Origin: Clostridiales bacterium
GTDB taxonomy: Bacteria > Bacillota > Clostridia > Lachnospirales > Lachnospiraceae
Assembly: GCA_018369015.1 (NCBI GenBank)
Contig: JAGZDD010000128.1
Coordinates: 1-11,401, forward strand
DNA length: 11,401 nucleotides
Direction: 5' to 3'
In this document: piece after piece, positions 5,119 to 10,907 of the stretch
How positions within the stretch are numbered: the stretch's first letter is position 1
How the letters are laid out: the number at the start of each line of letters is the position of its first letter
Notes under the pieces: generated by a model
Database searches by the model: none
Seen by the model: only the letters and a program-made list of their open reading frames with translations
What the model was told of the DNA's origin: nothing
Translations under genes and position numbers: made by a program

Positions 5119-6159
5119 TTACTGAGAAACATCTCTCACAAGTGTTTCTTCACATACAGTACATGTCATAACCTCTTGGCAGTAAACCTTTCCGTCACGG
5201 ACAATACTCTCTGCTTTCCACACTCCCCGGTGTCCTAATGGCCCGGCAAGCACCTCATGGCAGACCTCACAGGTCTGGGGCTGTGTACATGTAGCCGCTG
5301 CTCCGGGTACATGCTCAGCCCGCGGCGCCACTTCACGGCCACATTCAAGGCAATACTGTGCGTGGGTGCAGTCCGCAGGTTCTGATAGCAGACAACATTC
5401 ATGGCCAATCGAATATTGTATTTTCAAATAAGGCTGGCTCTCATACCGGGAAATCTCGGTACTGCTTAAGCGGTTCGTTCCCGCATACATAAGCACCTCA
5501 TCACAGCCGCCCTCCCCACAGGGATAGGTCACTGTCACATTTTCAGAAATTTCAATAGCACTTGTTCCGATGAGAGCCTCCCCGTATTTTTCCGGATAAG
5601 CAAGCAATGACAGCGTTCCCTGGCCAAAAGCCCTAATATCCATGCTCGCGCCTTCAGATAGAGTAATACCGCCGTAGCCTGAGCCGGCAAATAATGTATT
5701 CTCTCCCCGGAGATATAAATGGAGAGTACTGTCCTTTTCAACGACAAGCGGATAACACTGCCTCAATGTTCTCTGGTCAATATCCATATTATCTAATATA
5801 ACAGTATGTTCACCGCCAAGAATTTTTATTCCATAGTCTTCCTGGCTATTGCCGGTAATTTTATAAACACCCTGGAACTGGATTTCCTCAGCGTCATCGC
5901 CAATACGATAGCCGCTATCGGAAATATAAATACTGCCTCCTGAAATATCAAGGCAAACCATATCGAGCTTGCCAGCCTCCGGCAATATACCTTCCTGCGG
6001 TGCCGCAGCATTGGAATATGACATCGCTGGCAAAAAAAATGCGGCAGCATAGGTAGTTTTTATATTCATGGGAGCGGCAAAAGCAAGTACGCCGCCAAGC
6101 ATAAGCGCGCCGGCACAGGCACATATCAGTTTACATAATTTAGAACCACGTACTCTCAT
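5119..6159 (-). CDS. Exported beta-rich protein with three C-terminal Cys-x5-Cys-x2-Cys modules
   Basis: I do not recognise a named gene. Counting from the ATG at 6159 (346 residues), the N-terminus is a signal peptide: basic residues in MRVRGSKLCK, a hydrophobic core at 11-29 (ICACAGALMLGGVLAFAA), and possible cleavage near 27-40. Residues 66-215 are a repetitive beta-rich region (ISGGSIYIS, GIKILGGEHTVILDN, STLHLYLRGENTL, GGITLSEGASMDIR), resembling beta-helix or carbohydrate-binding-like domains of Clostridia surface proteins. The C-terminus has three modules with identical spacing: Cys264/270/273, Cys291/297/300 and Cys327/333/336, with His283 and His310 between them, like small zinc ribbons. 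No LPxTG or membrane anchor is seen. This start is preferred because GGAAGG precedes it; the ATG at 6189 lacks a site and would extend the signal with charged residues. A good promoter lies upstream. Confidence 0.8.
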   Translation of the reverse strand: MRVRGSKLCKLICACAGALMLGGVLAFAAPMNIKTTYAAAFFLPAMSYSNAAAPQEGILPEAGKLDMVCLDISGGSIYISDSGYRIGDDAEEIQFQGVYKITGNSQEDYGIKILGGEHTVILDNMDIDQRTLRQCYPLVVEKDSTLHLYLRGENTLFAGSGYGGITLSEGASMDIRAFGQGTLSLLAYPEKYGEALIGTSAIEISENVTVTYPCGEGGCDEVLMYAGTNRLSSTEISRYESQPYLKIQYSIGHECCLLSEPADCTHAQYCLECGREVAPRAEHVPGAAATCTQPQTCEVCHEVLAGPLGHRGVWKAESIVRDGKVYCQEVMTCTVCEETLVRDVSQ

Positions 6160-6202
6160 AGCTTCACCTTCCCTTTCCTGATCATTCAATTATTCTATTA
6201 CT

Positions 6203-6231
6203 ATAATATAAAATTTTTATAATTTTCGCAA
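6203..6231 (-). promoter_or_regulatory. Predicted promoter of the exported-protein gene
   Basis: On the minus strand TTGCGA (6226-6231), a 17-bp spacer and TATTAT (6203-6208) match the sigma-A pattern, in a very AT-rich stretch. The start would be near 6196, leaving a leader of about 37 nt before the ATG. Confidence 0.6.
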
Positions 6232-6252
6232 GAAAAAATTTATATTTGTAAA

Positions 6253-6397
6253 CATGGCAGGTAACTATTCAGACATAGGGCGTTTAGCCCGGATCGAGGA
6301 TTTAGCCGCGTATGCGGCAGTTAACAGCGATAGCTGCGCAAATCCGAGATGTACGGCTGAATAGTTGCCATGGCAGCTACGTACGGGGCACATCTCG
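6253..6397. repeat. Nested palindromic element upstream of repeat block C
   Basis: CATGGC (6253-6258) plus AACTATTCAG (6263-6272) pair with CTGAATAGTT (6357-6366) plus GCCATG (6367-6372): 16 bp with a 4-nt bulge over a span of 120 bp. Inside are GGGC/GCCC, GCCGC-GTAT-GCGGC and GGATTT/AAATCC stems. A competing stem, CGAGATGT (6345-6352) with ACATCTCG (6390-6397), overlaps the outer one. The form is that of a small non-coding mobile or palindromic element; no target-site duplication is obvious. Together with block C it fills 6253-6587. Confidence 0.65.
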
Positions 6398-6416
6398 CGG
6401 CTTTGCCGCTCGCTGT

Positions 6417-6587
6417 CCGCTGCCCTGCAAATGGTGCTGCGTGCCGGTGTTGCTAAGCGCCGGTGGCGCTTGTCCAGCAACGACCGGAACGGAGTGTAGA
6501 CCACGCGTCTAGCACGGACCGCAGCGGAGCGAAGACCTGCTTGTACAAGCACAGCAGCCGCTTTCAGGGCGTATCGCGCAAAAAAAG
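6417..6587 (+). repeat. Dispersed GC-rich repeat, block C
   Basis: The order is the same as in block B: CCCTGCAAATGGTGCTGCGT, GTTGCTAAGCGCC (6449-6461) in a hairpin with GGCGCTT and AGCAAC, then GACCGGAAC, GGAGTGTAGAC (6491-6501), CGGACCGCAGCGGAGCG, a TTGTACAAGC palindrome and GGCGTATCGCGCA at the end. It carries one module fewer than block B and no 32-bp duplication. The right end runs into the T tract of the terminator at 6585-6625. Confidence 0.8.
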
Positions 6588-6625
6588 CCCCGCCGGCACT
6601 GCAAAAATACATGCTGACAGGGCTT
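6580..6625 (-). terminator. Strong intrinsic terminator with no coding gene upstream
   Basis: On the minus strand AAGCCCTGTCAGCA (plus 6612-6625) pairs with TGCCGGCGGGGCTT (plus 6585-6598): 13 of 14 positions pair, two as G-U, followed by a run of T (plus-strand A 6580-6586). The G-U pairs exist only in the minus-strand RNA; the plus strand would have A-C mismatches. This fixes the direction and implies a minus-strand transcript ending here, although no gene is seen upstream. Confidence 0.7.
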
Positions 6626-6900
6626 CTTACCCTCCGGGAGGGTATTACAGGGGTTTTATATAAGGAGATTTAACGTTTTGGAAACGTCAGTCAGTTAGCA
6701 AATAAATATGTTAAACGAGGACAGCCATTGTCAAAGGAAAATGATCGGCAGTTATCTTTTTTACATCTGGCTATGCATTGTACCTAAGTACAGCCAGACT
6801 CTACAAAATTTTATTTGGAGGAATAAAATTTTACCCTTTGACAATGCGGACCTTCGATCTTGCAAATCATATATTATATATCTTGCAAGATGTATTTTGT
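6580..6900 (-). ncRNA. Candidate structured small RNA of about 320 nt
   Basis: A minus-strand promoter (6907-6934) and the terminator at 6580-6625 bracket about 320 nt without a credible ORF (the longest minus-strand frames are under 20 codons). The interior is highly structured: a 5' stem ATCTTGCAA/TTGCAAGAT (6857-6865 with 6883-6891); a closing stem CATTGTCAAAGG/CCTTTGACAATG (6726-6737 with 6835-6846, perfect 12 bp); inside it one stem with perfect 11-bp arms (6805-6815 with 6822-6832) and one of 7+4 bp with a bulge (6766-6798); then ACGTTT/AAACGT and TACCCTCC/GGAGGGTA (6628-6644). In the RNA the 11-bp stem shows the hexaloop CCUCCA, and a second C-rich piece, AAUCUCCUUA (6661-6670), lies outside the stems. 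Both are complementary to Shine-Dalgarno sequences, like C-rich loops of some Firmicute sRNAs. I recognise no known family (not RNase P, tmRNA or SRP). An alternative is a MITE-like element. Confidence 0.5.
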
Positions 6901-6906
6901 AATGTC

Positions 6907-6934
6907 ATTATACCACTGATCCTTTTTTTTGCAA
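6907..6934 (-). promoter_or_regulatory. Predicted promoter of the candidate small RNA
   Basis: On the minus strand TTGCAA (6929-6934), a 16-bp spacer and a perfect TATAAT (6907-6912). It would start transcription near 6900, divergent from the MFS transporter promoter. Confidence 0.5.
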
Positions 6935-7024
6935 CCCTAATTTGACATTTTTCTTGTTTTTATGAAATTTTCAGAAGATTTTACAAATTACACCGGACAT
7001 TTTTTGGATATTTGTCTAATGACC

Positions 7025-7065
7025 AAAAAGTAACTATTCTCCCCTTTCCTTTGATATGCTAGAAT
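7025..7065 (+). promoter_or_regulatory. Predicted promoter and upstream activator-like site of the MFS transporter
   Basis: TAGAAT (7060-7065) with an upstream TGC gives an extended -10; the -35 position at 17 bp spacing (7037-7042, TTCTCC) is poor. Directly upstream is AAAAAGTAACTA (7025-7036), the exact 12-mer found before the cupin operon promoter. A weak -35 touching a shared motif suggests an activator-dependent promoter. Confidence 0.5.
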
Positions 7066-7100
7066 AAAGTGAATAATTATATAAGGGAGTGTATTCTTTT

Positions 7101-8324
7101 ATGAAAAAACTGAATCGCTGGGTCTATGCCATCGTAGGTGTTATTGTGCTGATCTTTGCCGGCCTTGTGTACGCCTGGTCCGTCCTTGCCAGTCCAATTG
7201 CTACTTATACAGGATGGCAGCCTGACAGCATGTCCCTGACTTTCACGATTGCCATGAGCTTCTTTTGTATCGGCGGTCTTGTGGGCGGTCTTGTCAGCGG
7301 AAAAATCAATGTACGTATCAATGTTATTATTGCCGCCATTTTATTTTTAATTGGATTTTTCATCACATCAAAAACAACGAACCTGGCAATGCTCTACATT
7401 GGTTTCGGCGTTTTCTCCGGCTTTGCCTCTGGGCTTGCCTACAACGCTGTAATGAGCACAATTTCCAAATGGTTTCCGGACAAGCAGGGATTAATTTCCG
7501 GTGTACTCTTAATGGGCTTTGGTCTTGGCGCATTTATTATCGGAAAAATCTATACCGCTTATACTCCGGAAGGCCCGGAATCTGAAGCATGGCGTACGTC
7601 TTTCCTTGTACTTGGCGTCATAATTTTTATTGTCCTGCTCATTGGTTCCGCATTTTTTGTAAAGCCGGATGCCGGATATAATCCAGGAAAAAATACTTCT
7701 GTGCAAAAGAAGGCTTCCAGATTTAAAGAGGAAGGCATTGATGTAGGACCATCAGTCATGCTCAAACGCCCGGCTTTCTGGATGTATTTTATCTGGGCCA
7801 TCGCTTTAAGCGCCGCAGGCCTTGCTCTTGTATCACAGGCCAGCAACATTATTACAAAGCAGGTAGCTCCCACAACAGACGCGGGAACTGTGGCCACAGT
7901 CGTAGGCTTAATCTCGATTTTTAATGGCATTGGCCGTATTATTTTCGGCGGTATGTACGATAAATTCGGACGTAAGATTACAATGCTTACCGCAGACTGT
8001 GCTTTCGTCGTATTCATCGCCGCGCTGATTCTTGCCATGACAACAAAAAGCTTTCCAATCCTTGTTGTGTCCTATATTCTGGGAGGCCTGGCATACAGCA
8101 GCGTTACGCCGACAAACTCCGCTTTTATCAACGCCTTTTACGGTTCCACGAATTATCCGGTGAATTTCCCGATGATTAATCTGAACCTGATTATTGCATC
8201 GTTTAGCAGCACCATTGCCGGAAGCCTTTATACAGCTACCGGTTCCTTTATGAGTACCTGCTTTATGATTATCGGTCTCATCGTTGTCGGCTTTATTACA
8301 ACATTTGCCATAAGAAAGCCCTGA
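7101..8324 (+). CDS. OFA-family (oxalate/formate antiporter-like) MFS transporter
   Basis: This 407-residue membrane protein has about 12 hydrophobic segments. OFA-type features are VYAWSVLASPI (23-33), the YNAVMSTISKWFPDKQGLIS segment (114-133) followed by GVLLMGFGLGAF, and the mid-protein MFS loop motif GGMYDKFGRK (283-292). The central cytoplasmic loop is about 190-222. In OxlT of Oxalobacter two pocket charges bind oxalate, Arg272 and Lys355; an Arg is present in a comparable place (Arg279), but the segment comparable to the Lys helix (about 351-375) has no Lys, so oxalate is unlikely. A carboxylate or phenolic acid linked to the cupin operon is possible. The ATG at 7101 is chosen; a GTG at 7089 overlaps the AAGGGAG ribosome binding site. 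It is transcribed alone and convergent with the GntR gene. Confidence 0.88.
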   Translation: MKKLNRWVYAIVGVIVLIFAGLVYAWSVLASPIATYTGWQPDSMSLTFTIAMSFFCIGGLVGGLVSGKINVRINVIIAAILFLIGFFITSKTTNLAMLYIGFGVFSGFASGLAYNAVMSTISKWFPDKQGLISGVLLMGFGLGAFIIGKIYTAYTPEGPESEAWRTSFLVLGVIIFIVLLIGSAFFVKPDAGYNPGKNTSVQKKASRFKEEGIDVGPSVMLKRPAFWMYFIWAIALSAAGLALVSQASNIITKQVAPTTDAGTVATVVGLISIFNGIGRIIFGGMYDKFGRKITMLTADCAFVVFIAALILAMTTKSFPILVVSYILGGLAYSSVTPTNSAFINAFYGSTNYPVNFPMINLNLIIASFSSTIAGSLYTATGSFMSTCFMIIGLIVVGFITTFAIRKP

Positions 8325-8331
8325 TGTCCTG

Positions 8332-8406
8332 TAACAGTGCAGACAGCCGCGAAGCGGCCAAAAGCGCGTTAGCGCGGCTTTGCGAATGGCGCTGGCTGAA
8401 CTGTTA
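8332..8406. repeat. TAACAGTTCAG-family hairpin element after the transporter gene
   Basis: TAACAGTGCAG (8332-8342) and CTGAACTGTTA (8396-8406) are inverted with one mismatch. Between them are GCCGC-GAA-GCGGC and GCGC-GTTA-GCGC stems. The terminal word is the same as in the block at 2031-2165 and at 10695. It starts 7 bp after the transporter stop codon. Confidence 0.7.
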
Positions 8407-8425
8407 TGTTTTTCTTAATTAAGTC

Positions 8426-8480
8426 AAAAGGGGCCGCTGCAAAAATAGAGGGATTGTCTATTTTTGCAGCGGCCCCTTTT
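8426..8480. terminator. Bidirectional terminator, perfect 24-bp stem
   Basis: The arms 8426-8449 and 8457-8480 are exact complements (AAAAGGGGCCGC at one end, TAGA at the loop) around a 7-nt loop. The arms end in A4/T4 on both sides, so it can terminate both the transporter (plus) and the GntR gene (minus), which are convergent here. Confidence 0.85.
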
Positions 8481-8488
8481 CTATAAAT

Positions 8489-9157
8489 TTACATCTCTGC
8501 CGTCTTAACGGCCTTTATAATCACCGGAGTTGCTTTCTTTTCATTATTTTCAAGTATATCTATGATCTTTTTCGTATTTCCGTCAAGGACAGCCTTTTTC
8601 ATATCTATAAAATCCTGAACATTATCCCCGCTGCTTTCTCCATCTTTCCCATATGCAGCCTGTCCGTAAATATTTCTCAAAATTAATTGAAGGCCTTTGA
8701 TCACGCCCATATTCAGATCCAGCCGGGAATTTCCGCAATATTTATAAAAGGTTCCCACAATATTATGGACGCACACAGTTTTGACTTTAAAATCATCAGC
8801 ACTTTTGTAGGACATGATCTCCTTCTCAATTTCTGCCGCCATGGCTTCATGGCTGCCTCTTTTCATAGCAAAACGCACAGCCGCAGTGTGGAGCGTCATT
8901 GCCAGCTCCTGTATTTCCACAACATCCTTCTCCCCAATAGAAACAACCCGGGCTCCTACATTATTTTCATATTCGACAAGCCCTTCCTTCTGAAGCCGGT
9001 TGATCGCTTCCCGGATGGGCGTACTGCTGACACCATAGCGTTCCTGTAATTCACTGACATTCAGTCGGCTTCCCAGAGGCACGGCAAGTTCAATGATTTC
9101 ATAACGTATCTGATCATAAATTTGATCGACCAACGACTGTTTTTTTAATATTGCCAT
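8489..9157 (-). CDS. GntR-family transcriptional regulator, FCD (FadR-type) subfamily
   Basis: The 222-residue length is typical. The N-terminal winged helix (about 8-75) has the canonical VSELQERYGV (34-43), STPIREAINRLQKEGLV (45-61) and a wing at 62-73 (EYENNVGARVVS). The helical FCD ligand domain follows (78-212), with H131-N-x4-F-Y and GNSRL (142-146) matching the family. The later histidines that complete the usual metal site are not obvious (QLILRNIYGQ at 157-166), so effector binding may be metal-free. FCD regulators usually bind small carboxylates. The gene is convergent with the OFA carrier, and regulation of that carrier is plausible. A 29-bp palindrome overlaps its predicted promoter, pointing to autoregulation. 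The ATG follows GAGGTAATGCG. Confidence 0.9.
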   Translation of the reverse strand: MAILKKQSLVDQIYDQIRYEIIELAVPLGSRLNVSELQERYGVSSTPIREAINRLQKEGLVEYENNVGARVVSIGEKDVVEIQELAMTLHTAAVRFAMKRGSHEAMAAEIEKEIMSYKSADDFKVKTVCVHNIVGTFYKYCGNSRLDLNMGVIKGLQLILRNIYGQAAYGKDGESSGDNVQDFIDMKKAVLDGNTKKIIDILENNEKKATPVIIKAVKTAEM

Positions 9158-9182
9158 CGCATTACCTCATTTCATATATCTT

Positions 9183-9233
9183 ATATGATATTACATTTTC
9201 TAATATCATATCAGATAATGAAAAATTAATCAA
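9183..9233 (-). promoter_or_regulatory. GntR promoter with overlapping palindromic operator
   Basis: ATATGATATTA (9183-9193) and TAATATCATAT (9201-9211) form a perfect 11-bp inverted repeat around 7 bp. On the minus strand TTGATT (9228-9233), a 17-bp spacer and TATGAT (9205-9210) form a promoter; its -35 overlaps the rpoN stop codon. The palindrome covers the -10 and the predicted start, the usual place of an autorepressor site. It is AT-rich and has no T tract, so it is unlikely to be the rpoN terminator. Confidence 0.6.
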
Positions 9234-10587
9234 ACATTTTTCTTCCGCTGGCATCCTTTATACCTTCCTCTTCCCGGTATTTTGCCACTGTCCTCCGTGA
9301 AATATGAATCCCCAATTCATCTAAAGCTTCGGCAATCAGCCGATCGCTCAGAGGCTTTTTCTTATTTTCTTTAGCAATAACCTCATGGATAGTACGCTTT
9401 ACGTCCTCCGGTGTCACGCAGGCAAAGGCCGTACTTGCGGCAATGCCTTTAGAAAAGAAATAATTTAGCGGATAAACTCCCCAGGAACATTGCATATACT
9501 TATCTCTCACAGCCCGGCTCACTGTTGATTCATGGATATCAAGCCGTTCGGCAATATCCGAAAGCTTCATCGGCTTTAAGTTCCCCGGTCCCCTGGAAAA
9601 AAACTGGCCCTGCACATCGATAATGGCTTTTGTCACATTCATAAGCGTCCGGTTTCTTTGAGAAATACAGCTCATAATCCACTCGGCCTGGTGAACCTTT
9701 TCATTGACATAATTTTTCGTTTCCTTCGACGCGTCATCTTTCAGTAATTTGAGATAGTAGCCGTTAATTGAAATTTTGGGATACATATACTCATTTAAAA
9801 GTATCTCATAATAACCGCCCAGGCGCACAACGATAACATCGGGAGTAATATATTTTAAATGCTCTCTTGATGAGAAGCCGCTTCCTGGCTTAGGATTTAA
9901 GGCTTTTATAATCTTTGCGGCAAAAGCCACGGCTTCTGTGGAAACCTTCATTTTCCGCGCGATCACATGGAGCTGGTTTTTACCCAAAAGCTCCAGGTAA
10001 TCCGTCACGATGGTACGCACGGTAATATCTTCAATCCCCTGGCGGTCAAGCTGAAGCAGCAAACATTCCTTAAGGCTTCTGGCCCCCACCCCGGCCGGCT
10101 CTAAGCCCTGGAGAATAAAAAGCAACGCCCCCACATCCTCTGCATCCATATGGAAACGCGCGGCTACTTCATCCAGGCTTTCTGTAAAATATCCCTTAGA
10201 ATCCAGGCACAGCGCCATGTAATTTAAAACCTCCATCTGAGTCTTACTATACTTACTTCCAATTAACTGGGACATCAGATAGTCTGCCAGGTCCTCCCCT
10301 TCATCAATGGAAAAATTCCACTTGTCGCCGTCGTCGTTTCCATAATCCTGGGAATAATAAACCCGGTTCTGCTCGTCACTAGAGCCAAGCCATTCCAGCT
10401 TTTTCATTAATTCATCTTTGGGATCGGGAATTTCTTTTGAATCCTCCAGATCAACAACCGGATTCTCTACAGCCAGCTCCTTAATATAATTTTCCAGCTC
10501 AACTGAGCCCATCTGCAAAATTTCCGTGGATTGTATCATCTTTTGGGATAAGGCCATATTTTGCGATATTTCCATTTTTAATTCCAT
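9226..10587 (-). CDS. rpoN: RNA polymerase sigma-54 factor
   Basis: This 453-residue protein has the full sigma-54 layout. Region I (1-48) is Gln- and Leu-rich (MALSQKMIQSTEILQM at 11-26, ending in AVENPV) and contacts enhancer-binding ATPases. Acidic region II is about 48-100. The core-binding region includes LEPAGVGARSLKECLLLQL (162-180) and NPKPG (231-235). The helix-turn-helix is at about 341-362 (KLSDIAERLDIHESTVSRAV), and the RpoN box RRTVAKYREE is at 431-440, which reads the -24 element. It directs activator-dependent transcription. No enhancer-binding protein is in the window. The ATG has GAGGAGG 11 nt upstream; a second ATG four codons in is less likely. It stands between the GntR gene (68-bp gap, same strand) and the HPr gene, and is separated from the latter by repeat block D and a terminator. 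Confidence 0.95.
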   Translation of the reverse strand: MELKMEISQNMALSQKMIQSTEILQMGSVELENYIKELAVENPVVDLEDSKEIPDPKDELMKKLEWLGSSDEQNRVYYSQDYGNDDGDKWNFSIDEGEDLADYLMSQLIGSKYSKTQMEVLNYMALCLDSKGYFTESLDEVAARFHMDAEDVGALLFILQGLEPAGVGARSLKECLLLQLDRQGIEDITVRTIVTDYLELLGKNQLHVIARKMKVSTEAVAFAAKIIKALNPKPGSGFSSREHLKYITPDVIVVRLGGYYEILLNEYMYPKISINGYYLKLLKDDASKETKNYVNEKVHQAEWIMSCISQRNRTLMNVTKAIIDVQGQFFSRGPGNLKPMKLSDIAERLDIHESTVSRAVRDKYMQCSWGVYPLNYFFSKGIAASTAFACVTPEDVKRTIHEVIAKENKKKPLSDRLIAEALDELGIHISRRTVAKYREEEGIKDASGRKMFD

Positions 10588-10637
10588 AAATACAATCGCC
10601 TCCTCAATTTTATATATTTTTCGACGTCATTGTTATT

Positions 10638-10666
10638 ATTATACACGAACATCTGACCAGGAGCAA
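10638..10666 (-). promoter_or_regulatory. Predicted rpoN promoter
   Basis: A perfect -10 TATAAT on the minus strand (10638-10643) has TTGCTC (10661-10666) at 17 bp. The -35 lies at the edge of repeat block D. The leader before the ATG is about 45 nt. Confidence 0.45.
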
Positions 10667-10669
10667 GGC

Positions 10670-10844
10670 TTGGGAGGCAGGCAAGCTGTCCGCCTAACAG
10701 TTCAGGCAGCCAGACTGGCACTTTATGGACATACCGCCTTATGGCGGCGCTTAGCAACACTGGCACGCAGCACTGATGCCCGTTGCCGTTCAGATCCCCG
10801 CCCGTGTAAACACGGCGGGAGCCTGACCGGCGTATCGCGCAAAA
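10670..10844. repeat. Dispersed GC-rich repeat, block D (divergent, mosaic copy)
   Basis: It contains TAACAGTTCAG (10695-10705), CCAGACTGGC, GGCGCTTAGCAAC (10746-10758, the complement of the 13-mer of the other blocks) followed by ACTGGCACGCAGCACT, then CCCGTGTAAACACGGCGGG and GGCGTATCGCGC (ending about 10840). It joins words of both repeat families, part of it inverted, so it looks like a rearranged copy. It fills most of the 320-bp gap between the rpoN and HPr genes; no protein is credible. Confidence 0.65.
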
Positions 10845-10884
10845 AGCCATGAGGCACATCCTTTAGGGAGTATGCCTCATGGCT
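10841..10884 (-). terminator. Intrinsic terminator of the HPr gene
   Basis: AGCCATGAGGCA (10845-10856) and TGCCTCATGGCT (10873-10884) form a perfect 12-bp stem. On the minus strand it is followed by TTTTTGCGCG. It lies 24 bp after the HPr stop codon, so rpoN is not expected to be co-transcribed by default. Confidence 0.8.
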
Positions 10885-10907
10885 GTCAGGTCTGATTTAT
10901 GCCTCTA

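Noticed and set aside
4829..5132. Several overlapping open frames of 60-78 codons
   Set aside because: They fall in block B and the terminator; the composition follows the repeat modules and no family is recognisable.
6708..6902. 64-codon plus-strand frame across the structured region
   Set aside because: No ribosome binding site and it crosses every stem of the candidate RNA; the structure explains the region better.
6942..6970. Plus-strand promoter starting with TTGACA at 6942
   Set aside because: The -35 is perfect but no acceptable -10 occurs at 16-18 bp (AAATTT at 17 bp).
6261..7039. GTAACTATTC at 6261 and 7030 as a third regulatory copy
   Set aside because: The first copy is part of the arm of a palindromic repeat and lacks the AAAAA prefix, so the match is probably chance.
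7559..8038. 159-codon minus-strand frame inside the transporter gene
   Set aside because: Antisense to a clear membrane protein; its sequence is low complexity and without family features.
9183..9211. rpoN terminator
   Set aside because: The stem is AT-only in most positions and has no following T run; its overlap with the GntR -10 fits an operator better.
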